Assembly: GCF_004522095.1 (NCBI RefSeq) | Contig: NZ_SPUI01000003.1 | Span: 1,302,001-1,366,000 of the forward strand | Source: Nocardioides sp. 503 | Lineage (GTDB): Bacteria > Actinomycetota > Actinomycetes > Propionibacteriales > Nocardioidaceae | Length of the DNA: 64,000 nt | Reading direction: 5' to 3' | Shown here: in pieces, positions 7,470-15,454 of the stretch | How positions within the stretch are numbered: position 1 is the stretch's first letter | How the letters are laid out: each line of letters starts with the position of its first letter | Program-made: the position numbers and the translations under genes | Notes under the pieces: model-generated | What the model saw: only the letters and a program-made list of their open reading frames with translations | What the model was told of the DNA's origin: nothing | The model's database searches: none

Positions 7470-8399
7470 ATGGCCAAGCGCAACCGCAGCATCCGTCGAG
7501 AGAACCTCCCCGCCGGCGAGGTCGGCCCCCGCCAGCCCTGCCCGTGCGGCTCGGGCAAGCGCTACAAGGCGTGCCACGGCGCCAAGGGCGGCGCGCCCGA
7601 CGTGTTCGTCGGCCGCACCTTCGAGGGGCTGCCCTCGGAGTGCGACATCGTGGCGCTGCGCGAGCTCGTCCCGGCGGCCACCGCGCCGCTGACGGTCCCC
7701 ACCGCCGGCGACCGCCCCGTCGTGCTGTGCTCGCTGCTGCCGATGGCGGTGCCGGCGATGTCGCGCGACAGCGGCCAGGTCTGGCTGGGCCTGCAGGTGC
7801 AGCACAACTACGGCGACCCCTCGCGCGACCTGGCCGCGGTGCTCACCCGCGCCCTGGAGGCCGAGCCCGGCATCGTGGGCCTGACCGAGGCGCCCGGCGA
7901 GGGCCCCCGGCTCCAGGACCTGGTCACGGGCACCTCGCTGGACGTGACCGTCCACGACGGCTTCGACTTCTGGGTCAGCGACGTCGAGGACACCAGCGGC
8001 ATGGAGGCCGCCCTCGAGCAGGCCAACCAGCAGGCGACGCCCACGGCCCGGCTGACGTCGGTCGAGGCGGCGTACTGGACCAACGTCGGCAGCAAGGAGC
8101 ACCTGCGCTGGGTCATGCCCGAGCCGGAGGACCAGCTGCTCGACGCGCTGGCCCGCCTGCACGCCGCCGGTCAGGACTCGATCGCGACCGACTCGCGCCT
8201 GGTCGGCATGTTCCGCGCCCACGGGCTGCTCGCGCCGGTCTGGGACCTGCCGGTCGGCACCGGCGCGGAGGTGCTCGAGGACAGCGCGGCGGCGTTCGCG
8301 AAGGACCTCGCCGAGGCGCTCGCGGACACCTCCGACCTCACCACCGAGCAGCGGGCCGCGCGCTCGGGTCTGGCCAACCGCCAGGTGACCATCCGCTGA
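7470..8399 (+). CDS. DUF5926 family protein with SEC-C zinc motif
   Basis: 309 residues. PRQPCPCGSGKRYKACHG at residues 22-39 is a SEC-C motif, the CxC-x8-C-H zinc-binding module also found at the C-terminus of SecA. The remainder matches the actinobacterial DUF5926 family, with LPSECDIVALRELVPAATAPL and conserved blocks through SVEAAYWTNVGSKEHLRWVMPE. The function is unknown. It begins 9 nt after the phosphodiesterase gene and ends before a strong terminator. Confidence 0.85.
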   Translation: MAKRNRSIRRENLPAGEVGPRQPCPCGSGKRYKACHGAKGGAPDVFVGRTFEGLPSECDIVALRELVPAATAPLTVPTAGDRPVVLCSLLPMAVPAMSRDSGQVWLGLQVQHNYGDPSRDLAAVLTRALEAEPGIVGLTEAPGEGPRLQDLVTGTSLDVTVHDGFDFWVSDVEDTSGMEAALEQANQQATPTARLTSVEAAYWTNVGSKEHLRWVMPEPEDQLLDALARLHAAGQDSIATDSRLVGMFRAHGLLAPVWDLPVGTGAEVLEDSAAAFAKDLAEALADTSDLTTEQRAARSGLANRQVTIR

Positions 8400-8447
8400 G
8401 TCCCCGAGAGTTGGCCCGGGCGCGGCGGAGCGTTTAGATTTGTCGCT

Positions 8448-8489
8448 GGCTCGGTCGCTGCCGAATCCCCCGTTGGCAGCGGCCGAGCC
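8448..8489. terminator. Bidirectional terminator hairpin
   Basis: A 15-bp stem with one G-U pair (8448-8462 with 8475-8489, arm GGCTCGGTCGCTGCC) and a 12-nt loop, between the convergent DUF5926 and cyclic-nucleotide-binding genes. TTGCTTCCC follows on the plus strand. Confidence 0.75.
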
Positions 8490-8522
8490 GCTTGCTTCCC
8501 TCCGCCCGTGCGGGTGCCGGGC

Positions 8523-8888
8523 TCAGCCCAGGCGCGACTCGGCGACCGCGTCGAGGGCCTTCTTGAACGACGGCATCTCCTCGCACAGCTGGCGCACCGT
8601 CTCGTCGGTGAAGTGGATCACCTCGAGCGGCGTGAGCGCCACGATCGAGGCGTTGCGGAGCTTGTGGCCGATGATCGCCTGCTCGCCCATGACGTCGCCG
8701 GGGCCCAGCTGGGCGATCTCGGTGCCGTCGCGGCGCACCGAGACGGTGCCGTCGATGAGGATGTAGGCCTTGTCGGCGGGCGTCCTCTCCCAGATCGGCG
8801 ACCAGCCCTGGGGCAGCCGCACGTGGCGGCCCTGCGCGCTGATGCGCGCGACCTCCTGCGGGGTGAACGTGTCGAAGAACGAAGCCAT
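8523..8888 (-). CDS. Cyclic nucleotide-binding (CNMP) domain protein
   Basis: 121 residues, a single Crp-type cNMP-binding domain without a DNA-binding domain. DKAYILIDGTVSVRRDGTEIAQLGPGDVMGEQAIIGHKLRNASIVAL is the phosphate-binding cassette region, with GE and R/N-A-S in the usual places. I use ATG 8888 (MASFFDTFTPQEV) because AAAGGG lies at the right distance upstream; the 26-residue upstream extension is not needed. Ligand and partner are unknown. Confidence 0.82.
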   Translation of the reverse strand: MASFFDTFTPQEVARISAQGRHVRLPQGWSPIWERTPADKAYILIDGTVSVRRDGTEIAQLGPGDVMGEQAIIGHKLRNASIVALTPLEVIHFTDETVRQLCEEMPSFKKALDAVAESRLG

Positions 8889-8988
8889 GCCGTGCCCTTT
8901 CGCCGTGGGGCCCTCCCCGCAGGGGATCCTCTCCCGCGCCGCGGGCACTGTCCAGCAGCGGTCCACCCCGGCGCGGGGAGAGCCCGCG

Positions 8989-10203
8989 CTACACCAGCGG
9001 GTCGCGGGCGACGGGGCAGCTCATGCAGCGCGGGCCGCCACGGCCCGACCCGAGCTCGGAGCCGGCGATCCGCACGACCTCGATGCCGGCGTCCTCCAGG
9101 CGGTCGTTGGTCTCGTCGTTGCGCTCGTAGGCCACCGCGACCTTGGGCGCCAGCGCGAGGGTGTTGTTGCCGTCGTCCCACTGCTCGCGCTCGGCGGTGA
9201 CCGGGTCCAGGCCGGTGTCGATCTGGTGCAGCTGGTCGATGCCCATCGCCTTGGCGGCCGCCACCAGGAACGGCTCGGCCTCGGCCACCAGCAGCCGCAG
9301 GGTGCCGTCGTCGTCCTGGCCGTCCTGCGTGACGGCGTACGCCGTGAGGGTGTGCGCGACGTTGGGGTACATCACGACCTTGTCGACGTCGACCATCGTG
9401 CAGACCGTGTCGAGGTGCATGGTCGCGCGCTCCTGGGCGATCGGGACGGCGAGCACGGTGTCGGCCAGGGAGGCCTCGAACACCTGCCGCGCGAGCCGCT
9501 CGACGCCGGCCGGGGTCGTGCGCTCGCCGACGCCCACCGCGATCACGCGCGGCGCCAGCAGCAGTACGTCGCCGCCCTCGACGTGCTCGAAGTGGTGGCC
9601 CAGGATGCGGGGCGAGTCGGCGAAGCGCGGGTGCAGGCTGTAGATGATCTCGGTCAGCTGCGACTCGCGCTTGCGCGCCGGCATCGCCAGCGAGGTGATG
9701 GCGATCCGGTCGTGCACCCACACCGAGGAGTCGCGCGTGAAGAGCAGGTTGGGCAGCGGGTCGACGAGGAAGTCGTCGTGGGCCAGCAGGGAGGTGACGA
9801 GACCGAAGCCACCGCGCACCTCGTCGTTGCGGATGCCGGCGGTGAGGTAGCCGGTCAGGTCCTCGGCGCTCGCGTCGTGCAGCATCCCGTTGAGGTAGCC
9901 GCGCATCGTGTCGCCCAGGTCGAGGTCGGCCAGGGCGGTGGCGATCGCGCTGTCGCGGGCCGCCTGGGTCTCGAGCGTCTCGGTCAGCAGCTCGGTGAGG
10001 TAGAGGACCTCCACGTCGCGCGAGCGCAGGGCCTCGGCGAACGCGTCGTGCTCCTCCTGGGCCCGCGCCACCCACGGGATGCCGTCGAAGAGCAGCTTGT
10101 CGTTGTTGCGGGGCGTCAGGCGCTTGAGCTCGTTGCCGGGCCGGTGCAGCATCACGGTCCGCAGCCGGCCGACCTCGCTGTCCGCTCCGTGGGTCGCAGT
10201 CAT
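8989..10203 (-). CDS. arcA: Arginine deiminase
   Basis: 404 residues, the normal length. It hydrolyses arginine to citrulline and ammonia. All signature motifs are present: [50 protein letters not shown] and the C-terminal [11 protein letters not shown] with the nucleophilic Cys396. No ornithine transcarbamylase, carbamate kinase or arginine-ornithine antiporter gene is adjacent, so the usual arc operon is absent here. Confidence 0.96.
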   Translation of the reverse strand: MTATHGADSEVGRLRTVMLHRPGNELKRLTPRNNDKLLFDGIPWVARAQEEHDAFAEALRSRDVEVLYLTELLTETLETQAARDSAIATALADLDLGDTMRGYLNGMLHDASAEDLTGYLTAGIRNDEVRGGFGLVTSLLAHDDFLVDPLPNLLFTRDSSVWVHDRIAITSLAMPARKRESQLTEIIYSLHPRFADSPRILGHHFEHVEGGDVLLLAPRVIAVGVGERTTPAGVERLARQVFEASLADTVLAVPIAQERATMHLDTVCTMVDVDKVVMYPNVAHTLTAYAVTQDGQDDDGTLRLLVAEAEPFLVAAAKAMGIDQLHQIDTGLDPVTAEREQWDDGNNTLALAPKVAVAYERNDETNDRLEDAGIEVVRIAGSELGSGRGGPRCMSCPVARDPLV

Positions 10204-10238
10204 GAGCCCACACTAGGGCCCGGGGCGGCGCTCGGGGG

Positions 10239-10838
10239 TCAGCGCACCAGCTCGTAGATCGTGAGGGCGGCGAGCACGAGGCACACGACCGCCCCGAGGT
10301 AGTGCAGCACGTGGATCGAGATGAAGCGCAGCAGGCTGCGACCCACGATCACCGCTAGCGCGCTCACGGTCAGCAGCGCCCCGAGGGCGCCGACGAAGAC
10401 GCTCAGCGGCGCCTCGTACTTCGCCACCAGCGACAGCGTCAGCAGCTGGGAGAGGTCGCCCCACTCGGCCGCGAAGAGCACGAGGAACGACGCCAGCACG
10501 GCGCGGAAGCCCTGCACGGGCTGGGCCTTCTCGGCGAACTCCTCGCCGTCGGCCTCCTGGTGGCTGCGGCCCTCGCGGAAGAGGACGACCGCCCCCACCA
10601 GGAACAGCACGATGGCCGCGGTCTTGACGACGTCCGGCGGCAGCAGGGACGCGGCGTGGCCGAGCAGCACCGCGACCAGGGTCTGCACGGTGAAGGCCAG
10701 GCCCACCCCGATCCACACGAGGATCGGCCGGTACTTGGTGGCCAGCACGAGCGTCGCCAGGAACGTCTTGTCCGGCAGCTCCACGAGGAAGATCGCCCCG
10801 AAGGTGAGCGCGACGGCGGCGAGGTCCATGGGTGCCAT
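10239..10838 (-). CDS. GDT1/TMEM165 (UPF0016) family cation transporter
   Basis: 199 residues with six predicted membrane helices in two homologous halves. Each half carries the family's E-x-G-D-[KR]-[TS] type motif: VELPDKTFLATL in the first and AEWGDLSQLLTL in the second. Family members move Mn2+ or Ca2+ out of the cytosol (for example MneA/MntP-independent Mn exporters in bacteria). The first motif has Pro instead of Gly (ELPDKT), which is common in this bacterial subgroup. Same strand as, and 28 nt after, the LanC-like gene. ATG 10829 is an alternative start. Confidence 0.88.
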   Translation of the reverse strand: MAPMDLAAVALTFGAIFLVELPDKTFLATLVLATKYRPILVWIGVGLAFTVQTLVAVLLGHAASLLPPDVVKTAAIVLFLVGAVVLFREGRSHQEADGEEFAEKAQPVQGFRAVLASFLVLFAAEWGDLSQLLTLSLVAKYEAPLSVFVGALGALLTVSALAVIVGRSLLRFISIHVLHYLGAVVCLVLAALTIYELVR

Positions 10839-10866
10839 TCTCCGTGGTCCGCAGGCGTGGGCCCAC

Positions 10867-12168
10867 TCAGGGTGGGCTCACCCGGGCCAGCCGTGTGAGG
10901 TACGCCGCGATGCCGGCCGCGCCCTGCATCCAGCCCGTTCCGGGCGGCAGCAGCGGGTCCGGCTGCTCGGGGGCCACGAACCGCCAGCAGGCCCCGTCGC
11001 CGTCACGCACCGCCCGCTCGACCAGCGCGTCCCCGAGCCGGCGTGCGAAGGCGAGGTCGTGCGCGTCGCCGCCGGACTGCCACGCGTCGAGGACGATCTC
11101 GCCCACGCCGGCGGTGCCGCAGCAGCGCCCGTCGTTGTCCCAGAAGCCGGGGCGCAGCCGCTCGGGCAGGCCGGAGGAGACGACGCTCGCCAGCAGGCGG
11201 CGCCGCCAGGTCGCGGGCGGCTCCCCGGCCACGGACGGCACGCCGGCCCGCTCGAGCGCCGCGAAGAGCTGGGAGGTGCCGGCGGCGCCGTGGCACCAGC
11301 CGAACGAGTAGGGCTCCTCGTCGGGCAGCGGCTCGGGCGCGTAGCGGGGCAGGACGACGCCGTCGCCGCTCGGCACGGCCAGCGTCACGAGGTGCGCGGC
11401 CCCGGCCGTGGCGGTCTCGACGAGGTCCGCGCGGCCGAGCGCCTCGCCGGCCAGGGCCAGCGCTGCGGCGATGCCGGCGGTCCCGTGCGACCAGTTGGGC
11501 ATCTCGGTGGCCGGCGTGGTGCGGAAGCGCTCCGGCACGAACCGCCACCGCAGGCCGCCCTCGGCCGGCTCCGCCTCGGCGAGGAGCACACCGGCGGCGT
11601 GCTCGGCCACCTCGCGCGCGCCCGTCACGTCGTGCTCGAGCCCGGTCACGGCCGCCAGCAGCACCCCGGCGGTGCCGAGGGTCGCGTCGCTGATGCGCGC
11701 GCCGGGGAGGAACTTCGGCGGCGTCGTGACCGTCTGCGCCCAGCCGTCCGGCGTCGCCAGCTCGGCCAGCCGGGCGAACGCCGCCTCGGCCCCGTCGGCC
11801 CCGTCGGCGCCGTCGGCGCCGTCGCCACCGTCGGAGCCGAGGGCCAGCAGGGCGCACGCGTCGCCGGGTAGCCCGTCGAACCAGGTGGCGTCGTACGACG
11901 TGGGGATGCGTCGCCGCAGCCGCTCGGCCACTCCGAAGGCGAGACGCTCCTCCTCGTCGGTCCACGGACGGGTACGGGCGACCTCGGCGAGAGCCAGGGC
12001 GAGCCCGGCCACCCCGCTGTGCAGGCCGTCGCGGTCCGGAGGCGGGCCGGCGTCGTCCGGCCACGGCACGGAGGTCGGCAGCCACGGGCCGTCGTCCCAG
12101 CGGACCTGGGCCAGGACCCAGCGCCACGCCTCGGCCGCGACCTCGGCGTACGTCTCGTGCGCGGACAC
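10867..12168 (-). CDS. LanC-like (lanthionine synthetase C family) protein
   Basis: 433 residues with the repeated GxxG helices of the LanC alpha/alpha barrel: LHSGVAGLALAL, DATLGTAGVLLAA, NWSHGTAGIAAAL, FGWCHGAAGTSQL, RCCGTAGVGEIVL and GWMQGAAGIAAYL. The zinc site can be read as Cys292 (WCHG), Cys349 and Cys350 (CCG), so the His of the usual CHG motif is replaced by Cys. A low-complexity Gly-Asp-Ala run sits near residues 112-127. No lanthipeptide precursor, dehydratase or leader protease is nearby, so a stand-alone LanC-like role is more likely. Its GTG-type context overlaps nothing: it starts 1 nt after the desaturase stop, implying coupling. Confidence 0.82.
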   Translation of the reverse strand: MSAHETYAEVAAEAWRWVLAQVRWDDGPWLPTSVPWPDDAGPPPDRDGLHSGVAGLALALAEVARTRPWTDEEERLAFGVAERLRRRIPTSYDATWFDGLPGDACALLALGSDGGDGADGADGADGAEAAFARLAELATPDGWAQTVTTPPKFLPGARISDATLGTAGVLLAAVTGLEHDVTGAREVAEHAAGVLLAEAEPAEGGLRWRFVPERFRTTPATEMPNWSHGTAGIAAALALAGEALGRADLVETATAGAAHLVTLAVPSGDGVVLPRYAPEPLPDEEPYSFGWCHGAAGTSQLFAALERAGVPSVAGEPPATWRRRLLASVVSSGLPERLRPGFWDNDGRCCGTAGVGEIVLDAWQSGGDAHDLAFARRLGDALVERAVRDGDGACWRFVAPEQPDPLLPPGTGWMQGAAGIAAYLTRLARVSPP

Positions 12169-12169
12169 C

Positions 12170-13369
12170 TCAGGCGAGCGCGAGGGCCCCGCGGCGCCGG
12201 CCCTCGGACAGCGAGGTCCGGGTCTGGCGCCACAGCTTGCCGAGCTGGCGCGGGAGGGTGCGGCGGTCGGTCTCGGCGAGCCAGTCGTTGGGCAGCGAGA
12301 GCCGCAGCACGCGGTGCCAGGCGCTGGCGACCTGCTGGGGGAGCGGGCGCGCGTTGTAGCTCAGGCCGTAGCGCTCGAACAGCTCCCGCACGCGCGGCGC
12401 GATCTCGGCGTAGCGGTTGCTCGGGAGGTCGGGGAACAGGTGGTGCTCGATCTGGTGGGAGAGGTTGCCCGAGAGCAGGTGCATGATCGGCGGGCCCGAG
12501 ATGTTGGCCGAGCCGAGCATCTGGCGCAGGTACCACTCGCCCTTGGTCTCGCGGGTGTCGAGCTCGCGCATCTCGAACGTCTCCACGCCCTCGGGGAAGT
12601 GGCCGCACATGATGATCGAGTGGCTCCACAGGTTGCGCACGAGGTTGGCGGTCGCGTTGGCCGTCAGGGTCGCCAGCCAGCCGGGGCCGGCGAGCAGCGG
12701 GTGCACGACGTAGTCCTTGGTGATGCCCTTGGACGCCTTGGCGGCGGCGGCGCGGATGCGCTCGCGCAGCTCCGGGGTGAAGCCCTTGCCCTGGCGCAGG
12801 TGCTCGCCGAACTCGATGTCGTACATCGCGATGCCGTACTCGAAGATGCACGCGTTGACGAAGTTCCACAGCGGCTGGGCGAGGTGCCGCGGCTGCCACT
12901 CCTGGTCCTCGTCGACGCGCATGATGCCGTAGCCGAGGTCGTTGTCCTGGCCCAGGATGTTGGTGTAGGTGTGGTGCGTCTCGTTGTGCGCGCGCTTCCA
13001 CTGCGCGGGCGGCGAGGCGTGGTCCCAGTCCCAGGTCGTGGAGTGGATCTTGGGGTCGCGCATCCAGTCCCACTGCCCGTGCAGGACGTTGTGGCCGATC
13101 TCCATGTTGTCGAGGATCTTGGCCAGGCTCAGCGCGGCGGTGCCGGCGACCCACGCCGGCGGGAACCGGCCGGCGAGCAGGATCACGCGGCTGGCGAGCT
13201 CGAGGCGGCGCTGGACCGCGATCACCCGCCGGATGTAGGCCGCGTCGCGCTCACCGCGCGTGTCGAGGACGTGCTGGCGGATCCGGTCGAGCTCCTCGCC
13301 GATCTGCTCCACGTCGTACGGCGTGAGGTGGCGGACCTGGCTGTGGGCCTGTCGTTCGAGCGCAGTCAT
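12170..13369 (-). CDS. Membrane fatty-acid desaturase (acyl-CoA desaturase type)
   Basis: 399 residues. The three histidine boxes of the di-iron site are present: GHNVLHGQWD, HNETHH and HQIEHH. Hydrophobic segments flank the first two boxes (VILLAGRFPPAWVAGTAALSLAKIL; further ones around residues 225-260). The pattern fits actinobacterial linoleoyl-CoA/stearoyl-CoA desaturases (DesA3-like), which need an electron-donating reductase; none is adjacent. GAAGAGG lies just before the ATG. The LanC-like gene follows with a 1-nt gap. Confidence 0.92.
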   Translation of the reverse strand: MTALERQAHSQVRHLTPYDVEQIGEELDRIRQHVLDTRGERDAAYIRRVIAVQRRLELASRVILLAGRFPPAWVAGTAALSLAKILDNMEIGHNVLHGQWDWMRDPKIHSTTWDWDHASPPAQWKRAHNETHHTYTNILGQDNDLGYGIMRVDEDQEWQPRHLAQPLWNFVNACIFEYGIAMYDIEFGEHLRQGKGFTPELRERIRAAAAKASKGITKDYVVHPLLAGPGWLATLTANATANLVRNLWSHSIIMCGHFPEGVETFEMRELDTRETKGEWYLRQMLGSANISGPPIMHLLSGNLSHQIEHHLFPDLPSNRYAEIAPRVRELFERYGLSYNARPLPQQVASAWHRVLRLSLPNDWLAETDRRTLPRQLGKLWRQTRTSLSEGRRRGALALA

Positions 13370-13458
13370 GGGGTGACCTCTTCGCGATGGGGGCGCGACG
13401 TGCGGTACCCATTCTCCCCGATCGCGACGCGACCGCGCGCGCGGCCCGGTCGTGGCGG

Positions 13459-13541
13459 GAGGTTCTGGGGATTTCCTGGCGGTTCTGGGGCGGAATTCCG
13501 GCCCAGAACGTCAGGTTTTTCAGCAGATGCTGAAAAACCTG
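13459..13541. repeat. Copy B of the two-hairpin intergenic element
   Basis: 83 bp, the partner of 4896-4979. The palindrome next to the pheA stop has perfect 14-nt arms (CAGGTTTTTCAGCA) around GA. The inner stem here is GTTCTGGG with CCCAGAAC, which differs in sequence from copy A but pairs in the same place. On the minus strand it begins 4 nt after the pheA stop and ends 90 nt before the desaturase start. Confidence 0.75.
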
Positions 13542-13545
13542 CCCC

Positions 13546-14385
13546 TCACGACCGGAACGGGTCGGCCGCGTAGACGCCCAGGATCTTGATGTCGGTGGTG
13601 AAGAACGCGAGCTCCTCGAGGGCACGGGACAGGCCGGGGTCGTCGGGGTGGCCGTCGACCTCGGCGAGGAACTGGGTGGCGGCGAAGTGGCCGCCGACCA
13701 TGTAGCTCTCCAGCTTGGTCATGTTGACGCCGTTGGTGGCGAAGCCGCCGAGGGCCTTGTAGAGCGCCGCGGGCAGGTTGCGCACGTTGAAGATGAAGCT
13801 GGTGACCACCGGGCCGTCGCCGGCGGGGGCCTGGACGAGGTCGCGGGAGAGCACCACGAAGCGGGTGGTGTTGTGGTCCTCGTCCTCGACGTCCTTCGCG
13901 AGGATCTCCAGGCCGTAGATCTCGGCGGCCAGGGGCGGGGAGATCGCGGCCTGCGTGGGGTCCGCGGCCTCGGCGACCTCGCGGGCGGCGCCGGCGGTGT
14001 CGCCGGAGATCAGCGGCACCAGGCCGTGCTCGCGGATGATCTTGCGGCACTGCCCGAGGGCGTGGACGTGGCTGTGCACCGTGCGGACCTGATCCAGTGT
14101 CGCGCCGGGCACCCCCATCAGGTGGAAGCGGATCCGCAGGAAGTGCTCCGCGACGATGTGCAGCCCCGAGCCGGGCAGGAAGTGGTGGATGTCCGCGACG
14201 CGGCCGGCGATCGAGTTGTCGATCGGGATCATCGCCAGGTCGGCCTCCTCGGCCTCCACGGCGGCGAAGACGTCCTCGAACGACGCGCAGGGCAGCGTGT
14301 CCCAGTCGGGGTAGTGCTGGCGGCACACCTGGTGGGAGTTGGCGCCGGGCTCGCCCTGGTAGGCGATGCGTCGAGGGGAAGTCAC
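13546..14385 (-). CDS. pheA: Prephenate dehydratase
   Basis: 279 residues. It converts prephenate to phenylpyruvate in phenylalanine synthesis. The catalytic part includes RIAYQGEPGANSHQVC, MIPIDNSIAGRVADIHHFL, HSHVHALGQCRKII and the TRF motif in DHNTTRFVVLS. A C-terminal ACT domain (TSFIFNVRNLPAALYKALGGFATNGVNMTKLESYMVGGHF) carries the GALV-like and ESRP-like (LESYMV) elements expected to bind Phe for feedback control. A TAAACT box 6 nt before the GTG start predicts a leaderless transcript. Confidence 0.95.
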   Translation of the reverse strand: MTSPRRIAYQGEPGANSHQVCRQHYPDWDTLPCASFEDVFAAVEAEEADLAMIPIDNSIAGRVADIHHFLPGSGLHIVAEHFLRIRFHLMGVPGATLDQVRTVHSHVHALGQCRKIIREHGLVPLISGDTAGAAREVAEAADPTQAAISPPLAAEIYGLEILAKDVEDEDHNTTRFVVLSRDLVQAPAGDGPVVTSFIFNVRNLPAALYKALGGFATNGVNMTKLESYMVGGHFAATQFLAEVDGHPDDPGLSRALEELAFFTTDIKILGVYAADPFRS

Positions 14386-14391
14386 GCCCAG

Positions 14392-14401
14392 AGTTTAGGG
14401 T
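14392..14401. promoter_or_regulatory. Overlapping divergent -10 boxes of pheA and the DUF4446 gene
   Basis: TAAACT (minus, 14392-14397) is 6 nt before the pheA GTG; TAGGGT (plus, 14396-14401) is 7 nt before GTG 14409. The two boxes share two base pairs, so the promoters should exclude each other. The plus box also fixes the DUF4446 start. Confidence 0.5.
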
Positions 14402-14408
14402 CGGCGAC

Positions 14409-14807
14409 GTGGTCTTCCTCGTCGTGCTCAGCCTGGTGGTCGCCCTCGCCTCCCTGACGGTGTCCGCGCTGGTGCTGCGCCGCCTGCGCCGCGCGAGCGA
14501 CGAGATGGGGGCCGACGCGCTGCCCGAGGACGTCCACGGCCTGCGCCAGGAGGTCGCCGCGCTGCGCGCGGAGGCCCGCGGCTCGCTGCGGCACGTCGCG
14601 GTGGTGCGCTACGACGCCTTCGGCGACATGGGCGGGCGGCTCTCGTGGTCGCTGGCGCTCCTCGACGACGGCGGCGACGGCGTCGTCCTCACCTCGATCC
14701 ACGGGCGCTCCGACGCCCGCGGCTACGCCAAGAACATCGCCGGCTGGACCTGCGACCAGCAGCTCTCGCCCGAGGAGGACGAGGCCATCGCCCACGCCCG
14801 GCCGTGA
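14409..14807 (+). CDS. DUF4446 family membrane protein
   Basis: 132 residues. One N-terminal membrane helix (VFLVVLSLVVALASLTVSALVL) is followed by a short coiled region and the DUF4446 core VRYDAFGDMGGRLSWSLALLDDGGDGVVLTSIHGRSDARGYAKNI. The function is unknown. I chose GTG 14409 from the TAGGGT box 7 nt upstream and because it places the helix at the N-terminus; a long upstream in-frame extension would overlap pheA and has no family support. Confidence 0.85.
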   Translation: MVFLVVLSLVVALASLTVSALVLRRLRRASDEMGADALPEDVHGLRQEVAALRAEARGSLRHVAVVRYDAFGDMGGRLSWSLALLDDGGDGVVLTSIHGRSDARGYAKNIAGWTCDQQLSPEEDEAIAHARP

Positions 14808-14860
14808 GCGCTGGCCCGCGAGGGCGGGTCGGGTGGACAGTGAGCAGTCGGTGAGCCGAG

Positions 14861-14886
14861 ACAACCTCGGAGGGCGTCGGGCGTCT
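14861..14886 (+). promoter_or_regulatory. Candidate ECF-type promoter of the sigma-factor operon
   Basis: ACAACC (14861-14866) and CGTCTC (14882-14887) are separated by 15 nt, ending just before ATG 14894. The AAC core and CGTC -10 are what many ECF sigma factors recognise, so this may be an autoregulatory promoter. Inference only. Confidence 0.35.
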
Positions 14887-14893
14887 CATCAGC

Positions 14894-15454
14894 ATGACCA
14901 CCGACGTGACCACGAGAGGCAGGCCCATGGCCAGGACGCGTGCGGGAGCGCCCCCGACCTTCGGTGAGGCCGAGCTCTCGGAGCTGTACGCCGCCCACCG
15001 GCTCTCCCTCGTCCGCCTGGCGATCCTGCTCGTCGACGACCTGGCCTCGGCCGAGGACGTCGTGCAGGACGCCTTCGCGGCGATGGCCGGGCGCCGCGGG
15101 CGCCTCGACAACGGCGCGGCCGCGCTGGCCTACCTGCGCACCTCGGTGGTCAACGGCAGCCGCTCGGCGCTGCGCCGCCGGCGTACGGCGCGCGGCTACG
15201 TCGCCCCGCACGACACCCCGCCCGACGGGCCGGAGGCCACGGCGGTGCTCGCCGAGGAGCACCGCGAGGTCTACCAGGCGCTCGAGCACCTGGCCCCGCG
15301 CCAGCGGGAGGTCCTCGTCCTGCGCTACTGGTCGAACCTCTCCGAGATCGAGATCGCCGAGGCCCTGGGCATCTCCCGGGGCTCCGTGAAGTCCACCGCC
15401 AGCCGCGCGCTCGACGCGCTCGAGAGCATCCTCAGCAAGGAGGGCCACCGATGA
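14894..15454 (+). CDS. SigE-family ECF RNA polymerase sigma factor
   Basis: 186 residues. Region 2 is LYAAHRLSLVRLAILLVDDLASAEDVVQDAFAAM; region 4 is LEHLAPRQREVLVLRYWSNLSEIEIAEALGISRGSVKSTASRALDAL. The layout matches the actinobacterial SigE subfamily (TIGR02983). A second ATG at 14927 (MARTRAG) is possible. The stop overlaps the next start by 4 nt, so sigma factor and membrane protein are probably a functional pair, with the partner likely acting as a regulator. Confidence 0.9.
   Translation: MTTDVTTRGRPMARTRAGAPPTFGEAELSELYAAHRLSLVRLAILLVDDLASAEDVVQDAFAAMAGRRGRLDNGAAALAYLRTSVVNGSRSALRRRRTARGYVAPHDTPPDGPEATAVLAEEHREVYQALEHLAPRQREVLVLRYWSNLSEIEIAEALGISRGSVKSTASRALDALESILSKEGHR

Noticed and set aside
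10867..13369. A lanthipeptide biosynthetic cluster around the LanC-like gene
   Set aside because: I found no precursor peptide with a Ser/Thr/Cys-rich core, no LanB/LanM dehydratase, protease or exporter; the neighbours are a desaturase and a GDT1 transporter.
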